64,000 nucleotides of DNA from Oceanobacillus kimchii X50 (GCF_000340475.1 NZ_CM001792.1:1758659-1822658); one strand, 5' to 3'; shown: positions 32,372 through 41,064, counted from the first letter of the stretch. Notes: generated by a model not told the origin, from the letters alone. Made by a program: numbers and translations.

Positions 32372-32426
32372 GTTTCATTCCTCCATATATTATCTCTTAA
32401 GGTCAATTTTAGTCAGGTTCCTTTCG

Positions 32427-32693
32427 TTAGTCAACTGATTTGTCGTTTTTACGAGCTTTCTTTGAGGCTTTTACTTCCGCTTTATATTTTCTCCAACTTA
32501 CATAAGATAATGTACCAATAATACATCCTCCAACAATTAGAACCCCTAAAGTAAACGGGGAAAGTAATATCCCATTCGATATAATTGAATTTGAAGATAA
32601 ACTACTTGCTGCAACAGAGTGAACATCAAAAAAGAAAATCCCTATGAACACTGTAGTCATCAATCGGATAAGTCGTCGCTTTCTGTCCCCCAT
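32427..32693 (-). CDS. Short YpjB-like membrane protein, 88 aa
   Basis: An 88-residue protein with a signal-peptide-like start (RRLIRLMTTVFIGIFFFDVHSVAA), a short Ser/Asn-rich stretch, one membrane helix (FTLGVLIVGGCIIGTLSYV) and a basic tail WRKYKAEVKASKKARK. It lies where B. subtilis has ypjB, a sporulation gene coding for about 260 residues with a similar start and C-terminal anchor. The middle, extracytoplasmic part seems to be missing. The ATG at 32691-32693 has GATGAGGTG before it. I cannot exclude an unrelated small protein. Confidence 0.6.
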   Translation of the reverse strand: MGDRKRRLIRLMTTVFIGIFFFDVHSVAASSLSSNSIISNGILLSPFTLGVLIVGGCIIGTLSYVSWRKYKAEVKASKKARKNDKSVD

Positions 32694-32754
32694 AGAGATC
32701 ACCTCATCCATTTTTCTTGTTATTCCAGTGTATGATGAGATGATGGTTCATATG

Positions 32755-33330
32755 TCAGTTCTTCTGTCTTTGATAAATAGTTAACCAATAGGTGATCCCA
32801 ATGGTAAAAATGCTTAGCCAAAACGTAAAATAGCCTATTTCATTAGAATACGATAAGAGGCTACCATACATTGGCATGTGACCAAATACGTAGTCAATAA
32901 TATCGTTATGCAATACTACAATACTTGCTAATGCAAGGTGTTTCAGTTTTATTTTATAAAAAGGTGCATACAACAGCCCTTGAATTGCCATACCTAAATG
33001 AGATGCCATTAGCATATATCCTGAAGGATGTAAATATCCATCAACATAAAGTGTGAGAAGATTCATCACCACTGCCCAAATACCGTATTTAAATAACGAT
33101 GTAATAGCTAAAGCCTCAATATAAGGAATATTTCTCCCCACTAAGAAGAAAAGAAGAAATACCGTGAAAAATAAACTTGCGGTTGGGCTATCTGGTACGA
33201 ATGGAATAAAAATAGGCGGTGTCATTTCTAGTTGCCAGCCATACCAATAATAACCATAAATGGTTCCGAATAAATTGATAATAAGCAATATAGTTATAAA
33301 TTTTTTGTCTTGTAGTATGTATCGAATCAT
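32755..33330 (-). CDS. ypjA: DUF1405 membrane protein YpjA
   Basis: A 191-residue membrane protein with about five helices, beginning KFITILLIINLFGTIYGYYW, with conserved WYGWQLE and PDSPTASLFF segments and a later AIQGLLYAPFY. This matches DUF1405, which B. subtilis encodes directly downstream of qcrC as here. Function unknown. GAGAGG lies nine bases before the ATG. A terminator separates it from qcrC, so it may have lower or separate expression. Confidence 0.85.
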   Translation of the reverse strand: MIRYILQDKKFITILLIINLFGTIYGYYWYGWQLEMTPPIFIPFVPDSPTASLFFTVFLLFFLVGRNIPYIEALAITSLFKYGIWAVVMNLLTLYVDGYLHPSGYMLMASHLGMAIQGLLYAPFYKIKLKHLALASIVVLHNDIIDYVFGHMPMYGSLLSYSNEIGYFTFWLSIFTIGITYWLTIYQRQKN

Positions 33331-33354
33331 GATAATAATGCCTCTCTTTTATGT

Positions 33355-33393
33355 GAAAAACACCTTTACCCATGGAAGGCAAAGGTGTTTTTC
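33355..33393 (-). terminator. Terminator of qcrABC
   Basis: On the minus strand ACACCTTTGCC pairs with GGTAAAGGTGT (one mismatch), flanked by A and T runs, just after qcrC. Confidence 0.85.
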
Positions 33394-33399
33394 TATAAT

Positions 33400-34173
33400 T
33401 TATTCTGCTTCTTCATTTACTGAAATAATAAATTCAGCTAATTGATCCAACTCTTCTTCAGAGCCCTGGAACTGATCAGCAGGCATTGATCCAATACCAT
33501 CAGTAGCGATTGTCATAATCTCTTCTTTAGAATAGTCAATACCAACTAACGCTGGTCCTGCACCACCTTCAAGTTCTCCTCCATGACAAGACAAACAGCT
33601 ATTTTCATATGCGGCATAGCCAGGATGTTCCGTATCAATGGAAACTTCAGATTCTGGAACAGGTTTGTTTGCTTCAGCACGACCTTCCCAATCAACTACA
33701 GCAGCAGAAGTATACGTTAACCAAATAACAGAAGCTAATGCTAAAAGCATCATACCAACTGCAATTGGTCGTTGGTGTGGGCGTCTTCCTGGTCCTTTAT
33801 CAAGAAATGGAGCAAGTAATAATGCACCAAACGCGATACCAGGTAAAACAATAATACCCATTAACGTCCAATCTCCACTAGCAAATTCATATTTCAGTAA
33901 CTCGTACAAGAATAAAAAGTACCAATCTGGTAGAGGTATATATGCAGCATCAGTCGGATCAGCCACTCCTTCTAAAGGAGATGGATGTGCAAGTGTTAAA
34001 CACAAGAAACCAACTAGAAATACTGCTCCAGCCAACCATTCTTTTAATAAAAAGTTGGGCCAAAACGCTTCAGTTCTACCAGGATACTCCGAATAATCTT
34101 TCGGTACATTTGGTTTTCTTTCCGCGGAAATACGAGAATCTCCAACGAATTTCATACCTTTACCCTTATGCAT
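33400..34173 (-). CDS. qcrC: Menaquinol:cytochrome c reductase cytochrome b/c subunit QcrC
   Basis: The Bacillus-type fusion of the subunit-IV part of cytochrome b with a cytochrome c domain. It has 257 residues: three helices in the N-terminal part, the quinol-site loop PLPDWYFLFLYELLK (the bacterial PDWY version of PEWY), a further helix, and a C-terminal c-type domain with one haem motif CLSCH (about residue 198) and axial Met in GSMPADQ. AAGGAGG precedes the ATG. It ends the qcrA-qcrB-qcrC operon, which passes electrons from menaquinol to cytochrome c and so to the ba3 oxidase. Confidence 0.96.
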   Translation of the reverse strand: MHKGKGMKFVGDSRISAERKPNVPKDYSEYPGRTEAFWPNFLLKEWLAGAVFLVGFLCLTLAHPSPLEGVADPTDAAYIPLPDWYFLFLYELLKYEFASGDWTLMGIIVLPGIAFGALLLAPFLDKGPGRRPHQRPIAVGMMLLALASVIWLTYTSAAVVDWEGRAEANKPVPESEVSIDTEHPGYAAYENSCLSCHGGELEGGAGPALVGIDYSKEEIMTIATDGIGSMPADQFQGSEEELDQLAEFIISVNEEAE

Positions 34174-34188
34174 TGGTTGCCCTCCTTT

Positions 34189-34863
34189 TTATAGTGGTCC
34201 GGAAATACCTTGTCTACGGATGAGAATAAAGTGAACTGCCAATAGTGCAAATAATGCACCTGGTAAGAAGAACACGTGAATCGCAAAGAATCTTGTTAAT
34301 GTTTGCGCTCCTACAATTGTTGCATCTCCAGCTAGCAATGTTTTTAATTGTTCTCCAATAAACGGTACTTGTTCTGCAATTTCTAGACCAACTTGAGTTG
34401 CGAAGTATGCTTTGTTATCCCATGGTAATAAGTAACCTGTAAACCCTAAACCTAACATTATAAAGAATATAAGCACTCCGACTATCCAGTTAAGTTCACG
34501 TGGCTTTTTGTACGCACCTTGGAAAAACACACGTAAAGTATGTAGTAATAGCATTACGATAACAACACTGGCACCCCAATGGTGCATTCCGCGAACAATT
34601 TGTCCATGTGCAACTTCTGTTTGCAAGTAATAAACAGATTTCCATGCATTCTCAATATCTGGAACATAATACATTGTAAGGAACATACCAGATAAAATTT
34701 GAATGACTACAACGAAAAATGTTAATCCACCGAAACAATAGACAAATGCGGAAAAATGATGTGCAGGATTAACATGCTCTGGCACTTCGTGATCTGCAAT
34801 ATCGCGCCATATTGGCGTAATATCAATGCGATCGTCGATCCAATCATAAATCTTTTGTAACAT
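34189..34863 (-). CDS. qcrB: Menaquinol:cytochrome c reductase cytochrome b subunit QcrB
   Basis: A cytochrome b6-like protein of 224 residues with four helices binding two b haems and a third covalently held haem. Visible are the haem histidines in MHHWGASVVIVML with LLLHTLRVF and in FFAIHVFFLPGAL, and the glycine-rich helix GFTGYLLPWD. The ribosome-binding site GGGGAGG is 11 bases before the ATG. It starts seven bases downstream of the qcrA stop codon, so the subunits are made together. Confidence 0.96.
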   Translation of the reverse strand: MLQKIYDWIDDRIDITPIWRDIADHEVPEHVNPAHHFSAFVYCFGGLTFFVVVIQILSGMFLTMYYVPDIENAWKSVYYLQTEVAHGQIVRGMHHWGASVVIVMLLLHTLRVFFQGAYKKPRELNWIVGVLIFFIMLGLGFTGYLLPWDNKAYFATQVGLEIAEQVPFIGEQLKTLLAGDATIVGAQTLTRFFAIHVFFLPGALFALLAVHFILIRRQGISGPL

Positions 34864-34869
34864 TGTTCA

Positions 34870-35382
34870 TTACGCCTCCCCGTATGCTTTTACTTCGCCT
34901 AGGAATAACATTCCATCCCTTACTTCCTGCTCATAAACATCTAAAGGTTGTAACGGTGGTGTACCAGGAACGTTTGTCCCATCTTTGTAATAACGACCGT
35001 TGTGGCAAGGACAGAAGAATTCGTTTGGATAACTTTCACTACCTTCCCAGGAAACAACACAACCTAAATGTTTACAAACTGGGGAAAAGGCAACAATTTC
35101 ATCATTTTCATTTCGATAAACCCATGCTGAGCGATTGACTTCTGATTCATACCAACCGTCTACTTGATCAACAGTCCAGTCAATCCGTTGCGGATCTTCT
35201 GTGATATCATCGACAGCTAAACCAACGTTTGCCATGTCTCCGCCTTCAGTACTTTTTAAGACGGGATCAATTGCCATTCTTACTGGAGATATAAGCAACC
35301 CAGCTGCCATAAAACCCCCTACACCAGTAAGTGTATAGTTTAAAAACTGTCTACGGGATACTTGCTGTTTTTCATCACTCAT
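34870..35382 (-). CDS. qcrA: Menaquinol:cytochrome c reductase Rieske iron-sulfur subunit QcrA
   Basis: The Rieske protein that takes electrons from menaquinol. Of 170 residues, the N-terminus is a Tat-type anchor: SRRQFL at residues 9-14 followed by a helix to about 35. The 2Fe-2S ligands are C103 and H105 (CKHLGC) and C124, H127 (CPCHNG); C108 and C126 can form the usual disulfide. The Tat motif matches the presence of tatA and tatC in this window. A GAGGGGGG site precedes the ATG, and a strong promoter lies at 35450-35478. Confidence 0.96.
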   Translation of the reverse strand: MSDEKQQVSRRQFLNYTLTGVGGFMAAGLLISPVRMAIDPVLKSTEGGDMANVGLAVDDITEDPQRIDWTVDQVDGWYESEVNRSAWVYRNENDEIVAFSPVCKHLGCVVSWEGSESYPNEFFCPCHNGRYYKDGTNVPGTPPLQPLDVYEQEVRDGMLFLGEVKAYGEA

Positions 35383-35449
35383 GTTTTTCCCCCCTCTTTA
35401 CAATAATCACGGACATCATAGATTAATTCAGATTACTAGGACAATACCA

Positions 35450-35478
35450 ATGATAGCGCAATCTTATAATCCGGTCAA
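35450..35478 (-). promoter_or_regulatory. Sigma-A promoter for qcrABC
   Basis: TTGACC (35473-35478) and TATCAT (35450-35455) on the minus strand, spacing 17, about 60 bases before the qcrA ribosome-binding site. Confidence 0.75.
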
Positions 35479-35538
35479 TATATAATCGAAGGCATATGCA
35501 ACAATTCGTTTAATATTGTGATATTTTTTGACAACCGG

Positions 35539-35997
35539 TTACCAGAATGATCTTATCAGTTCTACAGTTTGCCCGACTTGCTCTCGAATTATGCGCTGTA
35601 TTTCATTTGAATTAGAAGAATCTAGTTGAATAGCAGGTAACCATACTACCTCTCCATCTAAATTCTGTGATTCTTTTCTCCAACTGGGATCAAAAGTTAT
35701 AAATATGACATGTTCGAATGGTAATTCCTTCACATGGCTTGTCCATTCATTAATACGTTGTACTTCTGCTTTTTTATCAGTTGTTTTTAAATAGGTATAG
35801 TTTGGAGTTAATAATACTCTTCCCATTAATTCTTTTTCCAGTTCCTTTACTAATATATTCATCTCTTCATATTGACTAGAAAGTTTTTTTGATTCAGATG
35901 TGTTCACTATCTGGAATGGGCTTAACGGAATTATCAACGTATCGACAAACTCTTTCGCACCATCATATGTATTAATATCTTCTTTCGTCCATTTCAT
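35539..35997 (-). CDS. ypiF: YpiF family protein (DUF2487)
   Basis: A 152-residue soluble protein of the DUF2487 family, located as in B. subtilis between ypiB and qcrA. The start reads MKWTKEDINTYDGAKEFVDT, followed by LIIPLSPF and later HVIFITFDPSWRKE. No known catalytic motif; function unknown. The ATG at 35995-35997 follows AAGGGGAG at ten bases; a longer frame adds 17 residues without support. The qcr operon has its own promoter after this gene. Confidence 0.8.
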   Translation of the reverse strand: MKWTKEDINTYDGAKEFVDTLIIPLSPFQIVNTSESKKLSSQYEEMNILVKELEKELMGRVLLTPNYTYLKTTDKKAEVQRINEWTSHVKELPFEHVIFITFDPSWRKESQNLDGEVVWLPAIQLDSSNSNEIQRIIREQVGQTVELIRSFW

Positions 35998-36141
35998 GTA
36001 CTGTCCACTCCCCTTACTGCTTCTACGTAGTATTGTATCATTTTTCAATGGAAATTGTTATCGTTTTGCAATTGTTTAAAAGAGTAAAGAACCATTAAAA
36101 AGCCGAACAAAAAATAAATTTCGTTCGGCAAATTCTCTATG

Positions 36142-36696
36142 TTACTTTTGACGATTTGATGACAATTTTTCTAATTTTTTGGAGAGTTTATTAAATAGTT
36201 CTTTATCGCCGTTGTCTAATGCTTTATCAATATCAAAAATAATTTTGTTTCTCTTCTGTTCGAATAATAAGTGATCAAGTAAATTATTTGCGGTTTCTTT
36301 GTCATCTGTTGTTAAGTAATAATCCTCGGGAATAAAAGGATTTTCTTCTAACACAGAAGCATAGTATGAGTGTTGATTTGATTTTCGAAAGTTCAGCTGT
36401 ACATAGAGTGGTTCATTTTGATTTAAACGAATATCGTGAAACGATTTCTCTGCATCCGTTGTCACTAAGTGATTCTTATAAAAACGAAATGGTACCTCAT
36501 CCGAACAATGACTGGTCATCATAATACCTCTTGGACAATATTTCACATCTCTAACAAAATGAACATTCGCCAATAAATCACTATGGTTAACTAAGTAATT
36601 TAAAATCCACACACTTTCTCGTTTCTTTAACCGGTAATGATTAAGAAACCACTGAATAAAACTCTTCTTATCCTTGGCAGTAACTGGCGACAGCAT
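36142..36696 (-). CDS. ypiB: YpiB family protein (UPF0302)
   Basis: A 184-residue soluble protein of the UPF0302 family. The conserved N-terminal half reads FIQWFLNHYRLKKRESVWIL, then NVHFVRDVKYCPRGIMMTS and DVPFRFYKN-like HCSDEVPFRFY, with the C-terminal part charged and helical. Function unknown; the family is widespread in Bacillaceae and syntenic with ypiF and qcrA. The ATG at 36694-36696 follows GAGAGGGG. A roughly 370-base gene-free region lies upstream, which makes a long leader likely if it is read from ypiA. Confidence 0.82.
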   Translation of the reverse strand: MLSPVTAKDKKSFIQWFLNHYRLKKRESVWILNYLVNHSDLLANVHFVRDVKYCPRGIMMTSHCSDEVPFRFYKNHLVTTDAEKSFHDIRLNQNEPLYVQLNFRKSNQHSYYASVLEENPFIPEDYYLTTDDKETANNLLDHLLFEQKRNKIIFDIDKALDNGDKELFNKLSKKLEKLSSNRQK

Positions 36697-37068
36697 TCCC
36701 TCTCCCCTCTCCACATTTAAATAAAGTAACGAGGTTTGGACAAAAGTATTAATCAAAATAACTACGAATGAATGGGTTTAGAAAAATCACTGCAGAAATA
36801 AAAATATACTCCACTTACCCAACGTGCCTGGTGTACCTCCAGTTACTCACATCGAGGACTCACCTAAGTCGCTATCACGAATCTCCATATATTTTCCTCT
36901 ACGCTTATTCTAAACTTCACCCGTCTTTTGACTATTACTTTTTGTTGCCCTTACATCGTTTCGATGAACTAGTCAGGGTATTATCGTCTCTAATCTCTTA
37001 CCACAATGTTGTTGCACATGTGTTCTGTGAGGTTGGAGTCCTATAGACGATTGTTCCGTGAAAAAAGC
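36697..37068 (-). other. Gene-free stretch between ypiA and ypiB with RNA-like structure
   Basis: The interval is more GC-rich than normal intergenic DNA here and holds several hairpins on the minus strand: TCGTCT with AGACGA enclosing about 60 nt; CCCT with AGGG enclosing a perfect CATCG-AAA-CGATG stem; and ACTTA with TAAGT enclosing a CTGG-CCAG hairpin. No family known to me matches. Short reading frames exist on both strands but lack support, apart from a 13-codon one (36847-36888, minus) with an AGAGG site. It could be a leader of ypiB or a separate RNA. Confidence 0.35.
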
Positions 37069-38331
37069 TCATTGTTCTACATCAAGTTTTAGACGCTCTA
37101 CATAAGAAACAACATCTTCATCCATTGGTTCTTCCGCAATATAATTCTCAAATATGCGAATTGCTTCTTGTATACGCCCTTCTTCTGTTAAGAAATAACC
37201 ATATTCTTTTAAAAAGTCGCTATCTTGTTGTAAGCTATTATATGCTTCTTGATAGCTGTTTAATGCATCTTCAAACAATTCTAATTCAACATTTGCTTTG
37301 GCAAGTTCCCATTCATAGAGTGGATCATCAGCCCCTGCTTGTTTAATGGATGTAATTAATTCAACAATATCTTCATACGCTTCTCGTGATTTCAATAGTT
37401 CAATCATAAATAAAATAGCTTCTTTATAGTCGGGTTCTAAAGCTATAGCTTGTCTTATATAATTTTCACTTTCATTGTTATAGCCAAGCTGATGGGCAAT
37501 ATCACCTGCTGTAAAGAATAATTCTTTTTGATATTCGTCTCTTTCAATACCCTTTTTCACCATCTTATATGCTTCCTCTAACATGCCCTCTTCCACATAC
37601 ACGTTAGCGAGTTGTTCGTATACGGTATGATAGTCACTATCGATTTCAATTACATGCTCCCAAGCTTTCATAGCAATATCATTTCTATCTGCTTGATGGG
37701 CAGTTATGCCATGTTTAAATAGTTTATCTGGATCTGGGTTTTCTTCCTCTTTAAAATAAGTTAAAGCTTTTTCATATTCACCTACTGCTGCCAGTGCCTC
37801 GCCTAATCGATCTTCAATATTAACGTGCCCAACACTGGTTTGTTTTTGAACTACTTTCTCATAATACGTAATTGCTTTTAGATATTCTCCTATTGAGAAA
37901 AATAACTCTCCCAAGGCAAAATCAATAATCAATTCGTTTGGAGCTAGTTGTTTTGCTTCAAATAATTTTTGCTCAGATACTTCAAATAGGCCCTGTGCTT
38001 GATATAAATCGGCTAATTGTACTAAAGCTTGAATATATCCAGGGTCATCGTTATCAATCTCATTCAAAATCGTAATTGCTAACTCATCTTCTTGCGATTC
38101 AATAAATATATCTGATAAAGATAATTTTAAATCTGTTTCTTCTGGATATTTTTCTAATAATTTCTCTAGGATAATTCTAGCTTCTATTAAAAATCCCCAC
38201 TGTAAATACAATTCTGATATTGTATAGAGTTCATCATCACTGGCAATCTTTTCATATTCTTTTAACCTTGCAATTGCTTGTTCGGTCTCGTTGTTCTCTG
38301 CTAACTTCATTGCCTCTTGAATGGTATTCAT
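37069..38331 (-). CDS. ypiA: Tetratricopeptide repeat protein YpiA
   Basis: A 420-residue soluble protein made almost wholly of TPR-like helical hairpins, about eleven units (for example ALGELFFSIGEYLKAITYYE and EQLANVYVEEGMLEEAYKMV). TPR solenoids bind other proteins; the partner is not known. It occupies the position of ypiA in B. subtilis, after the aroA end of the aromatic operon. The ATG at 38329-38331 follows AAAGGG; the longer frame adds 12 residues across that site. It has its own promoter. Confidence 0.88.
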   Translation of the reverse strand: MNTIQEAMKLAENNETEQAIARLKEYEKIASDDELYTISELYLQWGFLIEARIILEKLLEKYPEETDLKLSLSDIFIESQEDELAITILNEIDNDDPGYIQALVQLADLYQAQGLFEVSEQKLFEAKQLAPNELIIDFALGELFFSIGEYLKAITYYEKVVQKQTSVGHVNIEDRLGEALAAVGEYEKALTYFKEEENPDPDKLFKHGITAHQADRNDIAMKAWEHVIEIDSDYHTVYEQLANVYVEEGMLEEAYKMVKKGIERDEYQKELFFTAGDIAHQLGYNNESENYIRQAIALEPDYKEAILFMIELLKSREAYEDIVELITSIKQAGADDPLYEWELAKANVELELFEDALNSYQEAYNSLQQDSDFLKEYGYFLTEEGRIQEAIRIFENYIAEEPMDEDVVSYVERLKLDVEQ

Positions 38332-38372
38332 TGGAACACCCTTTCTATCTTCATTCATATCTATCAAGTTTA

Positions 38373-38401
38373 ATCATACAGAAAACAATCTCATCCTTCA
38401 A
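38373..38401 (-). promoter_or_regulatory. Sigma-A promoter for ypiA
   Basis: TTGAAG (38396-38401) and TATGAT (38373-38378) on the minus strand, spacing 17, about 40 bases before the start codon. Confidence 0.6.
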
Positions 38402-38419
38402 ATCACGCGCTTATATAAG

Positions 38420-38465
38420 AAAAACCCAGCTGAAAAAGATAAAACATCTCTTCATGGCAGGGTTA
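38420..38465 (-). terminator. Terminator of the aromatic operon
   Basis: On the minus strand AACCC pairs with GGGTT, with an inner stem of TGAA-AGAT against ATCT-TTCA, followed by TTTTTC. It lies about 180 bases past aroA. Confidence 0.7.
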
Positions 38466-38643
38466 ATCAACTTGAAGTGAAAATTATATCAGCGAGCCTT
38501 TTCGTACACCCACTGAATATTAATTGAACAAAATCGGAAATATAAAGATGATAAATTCTTAATTTATTTTGTTTGGCTTAGCTTAACCTCATCGACTTAT
38601 AGTACGGGTAATACATTGATCGTTACATGAAGGTTAATAAAGC

Positions 38644-39933
38644 TTACTTTGATATAGACTGTAAATCATTGACAAAATTAGGGTAAGAAATATTGATACA
38701 ATCAATATTATCTACGACTACGGTTTCTTCTGTAACTAATGATGCGATAATTCCCATCATGGCGATTCGATGATCGTCATAGGATTTGAAACTTCCACCT
38801 TTTAGTTTTGTATTTCCTTTAATAATCATCCCATCTTCAGTAGGCGTAACATCCGCTCCAAGTTTGGAAAGATTCTCAGAAACTGCAAGCAATCGATCTG
38901 TTTCTTTCACTTTTAACTCTTGTGCATCTTTAATAATTGTTGTCCCATCTGCTTGAGTTGCTAATAATGCTAGAATTGGTATTTCATCAATAAGGCGAGG
39001 AATCGTGTCCCCTTCAATAGTAACCCCACTTAATTGTGAACCGTTTATAAGAATATCACCTATTTTTTCGCCTCCAACAATACGCTCATTCTGAATGGTC
39101 AGCTTAGCTCCCATTTGAAGAACAACGTCGATGATTCCAGTTCTAGTTTCATTAAGTCCAACATCTTTTAATATTATTTCACTTCTAGGTACCATACACG
39201 CTGCAACAATGAAAAATGCAGCAGAAGAAATATCACCAGGTACTTCTACATGACAACCTTGAAGATCAGTAGTTTTAGAAATAGATATTGTATGACCACC
39301 TGTCTTTATATTTGCTCCAAATGCTTGTAACATTGTTTCCGTATGATTTCGAGTTGGTGATTTTTCTCGAACTACTGTTTTATTCTCTGAATGTAATCCA
39401 GCTAAAAGTAATGCCGACTTTACTTGAGCACTTTTTACAGGTAAATCATACTCAATAGATTTTAATGTTGTACCTTTTATCGTTAGAGGTAAATAATTTC
39501 CTTGCTGTACACCATCAATCCTCGCTCCCATTAAGCGTAATGGATCAACAACCCGACTCATCGGTCTTTTAGAAAGTGATGCATCACCATATATTGTAGT
39601 TTTAAACGGAAGTCCAGCTAGTAACCCTAACATTAATCGAGTCGTTGTCCCTGAGTTTCCAAAGTCTAATTTCTTTTTTGGTTCTATTAGTCCACTTAAA
39701 CCAGTACCTTCGATCGTAATGTTTGAACCATTTTTTTGAATTGTTACACCCATTTCTTTAAACGCATTAATTGTCCGCATACAATCTTCCCCGTCTAGAA
39801 AATTGGTTACAGTTGTTGTTCCTGTTGCAATAGAACCAAAAATGATCGAACGATGAGATATCGATTTATCCCCAGGTACTTTTATTAATCCATGAAGAGA
39901 ACCAGAGATTGGTTGTAATGTTAGTGGGTTCAT
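38644..39933 (-). CDS. aroA: 3-phosphoshikimate 1-carboxyvinyltransferase (EPSP synthase)
   Basis: Sixth step of the shikimate pathway: transfers enolpyruvate from PEP to shikimate-3-phosphate. The 429-residue protein has the N-terminal PGDKSISHRS, the LDFGNSGTTTRLMLGLLAG segment and the C-terminal KETDRL and DDHRIAM motifs. LDFGNSGTTTRL rather than the LGNAGTAMRPL of E. coli marks the class II enzyme of Gram-positives, which tolerates glyphosate better. AAGGAG precedes the ATG. It is the last gene of the block aroC-aroB-aroH-hisC-tyrA-aroA (B. subtilis calls this gene aroE). Confidence 0.96.
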   Translation of the reverse strand: MNPLTLQPISGSLHGLIKVPGDKSISHRSIIFGSIATGTTTVTNFLDGEDCMRTINAFKEMGVTIQKNGSNITIEGTGLSGLIEPKKKLDFGNSGTTTRLMLGLLAGLPFKTTIYGDASLSKRPMSRVVDPLRLMGARIDGVQQGNYLPLTIKGTTLKSIEYDLPVKSAQVKSALLLAGLHSENKTVVREKSPTRNHTETMLQAFGANIKTGGHTISISKTTDLQGCHVEVPGDISSAAFFIVAACMVPRSEIILKDVGLNETRTGIIDVVLQMGAKLTIQNERIVGGEKIGDILINGSQLSGVTIEGDTIPRLIDEIPILALLATQADGTTIIKDAQELKVKETDRLLAVSENLSKLGADVTPTEDGMIIKGNTKLKGGSFKSYDDHRIAMMGIIASLVTEETVVVDNIDCINISYPNFVNDLQSISK

Positions 39934-39952
39934 CTCGACAACTCCTTTTTTC

Positions 39953-41056
39953 CTAATTTTGTATCATTGTCTCGTATCCTAATGAAGTGAGCTTTTTAGA
40001 ACTTTCTATTTGTTCTTTTTGGGTATGAAAACTTAGCCTTAACACTCCTGTTATTCCTTCACGTACTTCTAAAATTTCGATGTTTTTTATGCTGAAATTC
40101 TCATCCGCTAATATTTGTACAACTTTAGCAATAGCACCTGATTGGTCGTGAATATCTACATATACATCGTAAAAAGATGGAATAGCGCCTTGTTCTTTTT
40201 TGGACAGGCCATCTCGATATTTTTTTGCACTATCTAAATAATTCAGTATTTCATTTTTCTCATTTGTCTCTATTAATAATTTCAAATGACTCATCTCTTC
40301 AATCCAGTCTTCTAGAAAGTAGGACATTTTCGATTGATTATGGTGAAAGATATCCTGCCACATCTGAGGATTACTGGACGCAATTCTAGTTATATCTCGA
40401 AATCCCCCTGCGGCAAGATTTGGTAAGTAGGCATGCGTTCGTTCCCACTTTTTTGCTTGGTGTACAAGTGAAGATGCAATTAGATGCGGGAAATGAGAAA
40501 TAACTCCTGTCATTTCGTCATGCTCTTCTGGTTTTAAAACTAAGAATTTGCATTTAGTTGTTGCGAGTACCGATTTAATTACTTCTATTTGTTCTTCCGC
40601 TTCATAATCTAGAGGGGACAATACATAAATAGCATTTTCAAAAAGATGAGCTTTAGAAGCTTCAACTCCCCGTTTGTGGGAACCAGCCATCGGATGTCCA
40701 CCAATAAATGTAATGTTTGGGTTATTGATTTGTTGTGCTGCAGTTAAAATTGCCCCTTTTACAGAAGCGGTGTCTGTCACAATTACTTGTTTTGGAAATT
40801 CGACTTGATCTAGTTTTTGAATCATGTTAATTGTTTCTGTTATTGGTGCGGCTAAAATTATTATATCTGCCCTTTGGGCAACATGTTGCAAGTTAGTATC
40901 GTAATAAGAAATGATTCCAGTTTCTTTAGCATATTTTAAAGTTGATTCATCCACATCAAAACCAATTAATTTATGGTCTGAAAAGTTTCTGATTGCTCTT
41001 GCTATAGAGCCTCCAATTAAACCTAATCCTGCTATCAATATCGTTTGTTGTTTCAT
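39953..41056 (-). CDS. tyrA: Prephenate dehydrogenase with ACT domain
   Basis: Oxidises prephenate to hydroxyphenylpyruvate on the tyrosine branch. The 367-residue protein has the NAD loop AGLGLIGGSIARA at the start, the catalytic histidine region GGHPMAGSHKRG and VISHFPHLIA, and an ACT regulatory domain at about residues 295-365 (HDQSGAIAKVVQILADEN), which usually senses tyrosine. AGGATAGGTG precedes the ATG. It starts 8 bases after the hisC stop. The hisC aminotransferase upstream completes tyrosine and phenylalanine synthesis. Confidence 0.94.
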   Translation of the reverse strand: MKQQTILIAGLGLIGGSIARAIRNFSDHKLIGFDVDESTLKYAKETGIISYYDTNLQHVAQRADIIILAAPITETINMIQKLDQVEFPKQVIVTDTASVKGAILTAAQQINNPNITFIGGHPMAGSHKRGVEASKAHLFENAIYVLSPLDYEAEEQIEVIKSVLATTKCKFLVLKPEEHDEMTGVISHFPHLIASSLVHQAKKWERTHAYLPNLAAGGFRDITRIASSNPQMWQDIFHHNQSKMSYFLEDWIEEMSHLKLLIETNEKNEILNYLDSAKKYRDGLSKKEQGAIPSFYDVYVDIHDQSGAIAKVVQILADENFSIKNIEILEVREGITGVLRLSFHTQKEQIESSKKLTSLGYETMIQN

Positions 41057-41064
41057 GCATACAC

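Larger units (their letters stand above)
38332..38643. other. Gene-free stretch between aroA and ypiA
   Basis: Contents: the ypiA promoter (38373-38401) and the aroA terminator (38420-38465). The remaining 170 bases next to aroA are AT-rich; I see no gene, repeat or strong structure there. Confidence 0.6.

Noticed and set aside
36768..37046. Plus-strand 92-codon reading frame between ypiB and ypiA
   Set aside because: No ribosome-binding site and no recognisable domain; it is antisense to the operon direction and is explained by the GC-richer structured stretch.
36697..37068. TRAP-binding site made of GAG/UAG triplets
   Set aside because: Several triplets occur, but they are not spaced by two or three bases over nine or more repeats.
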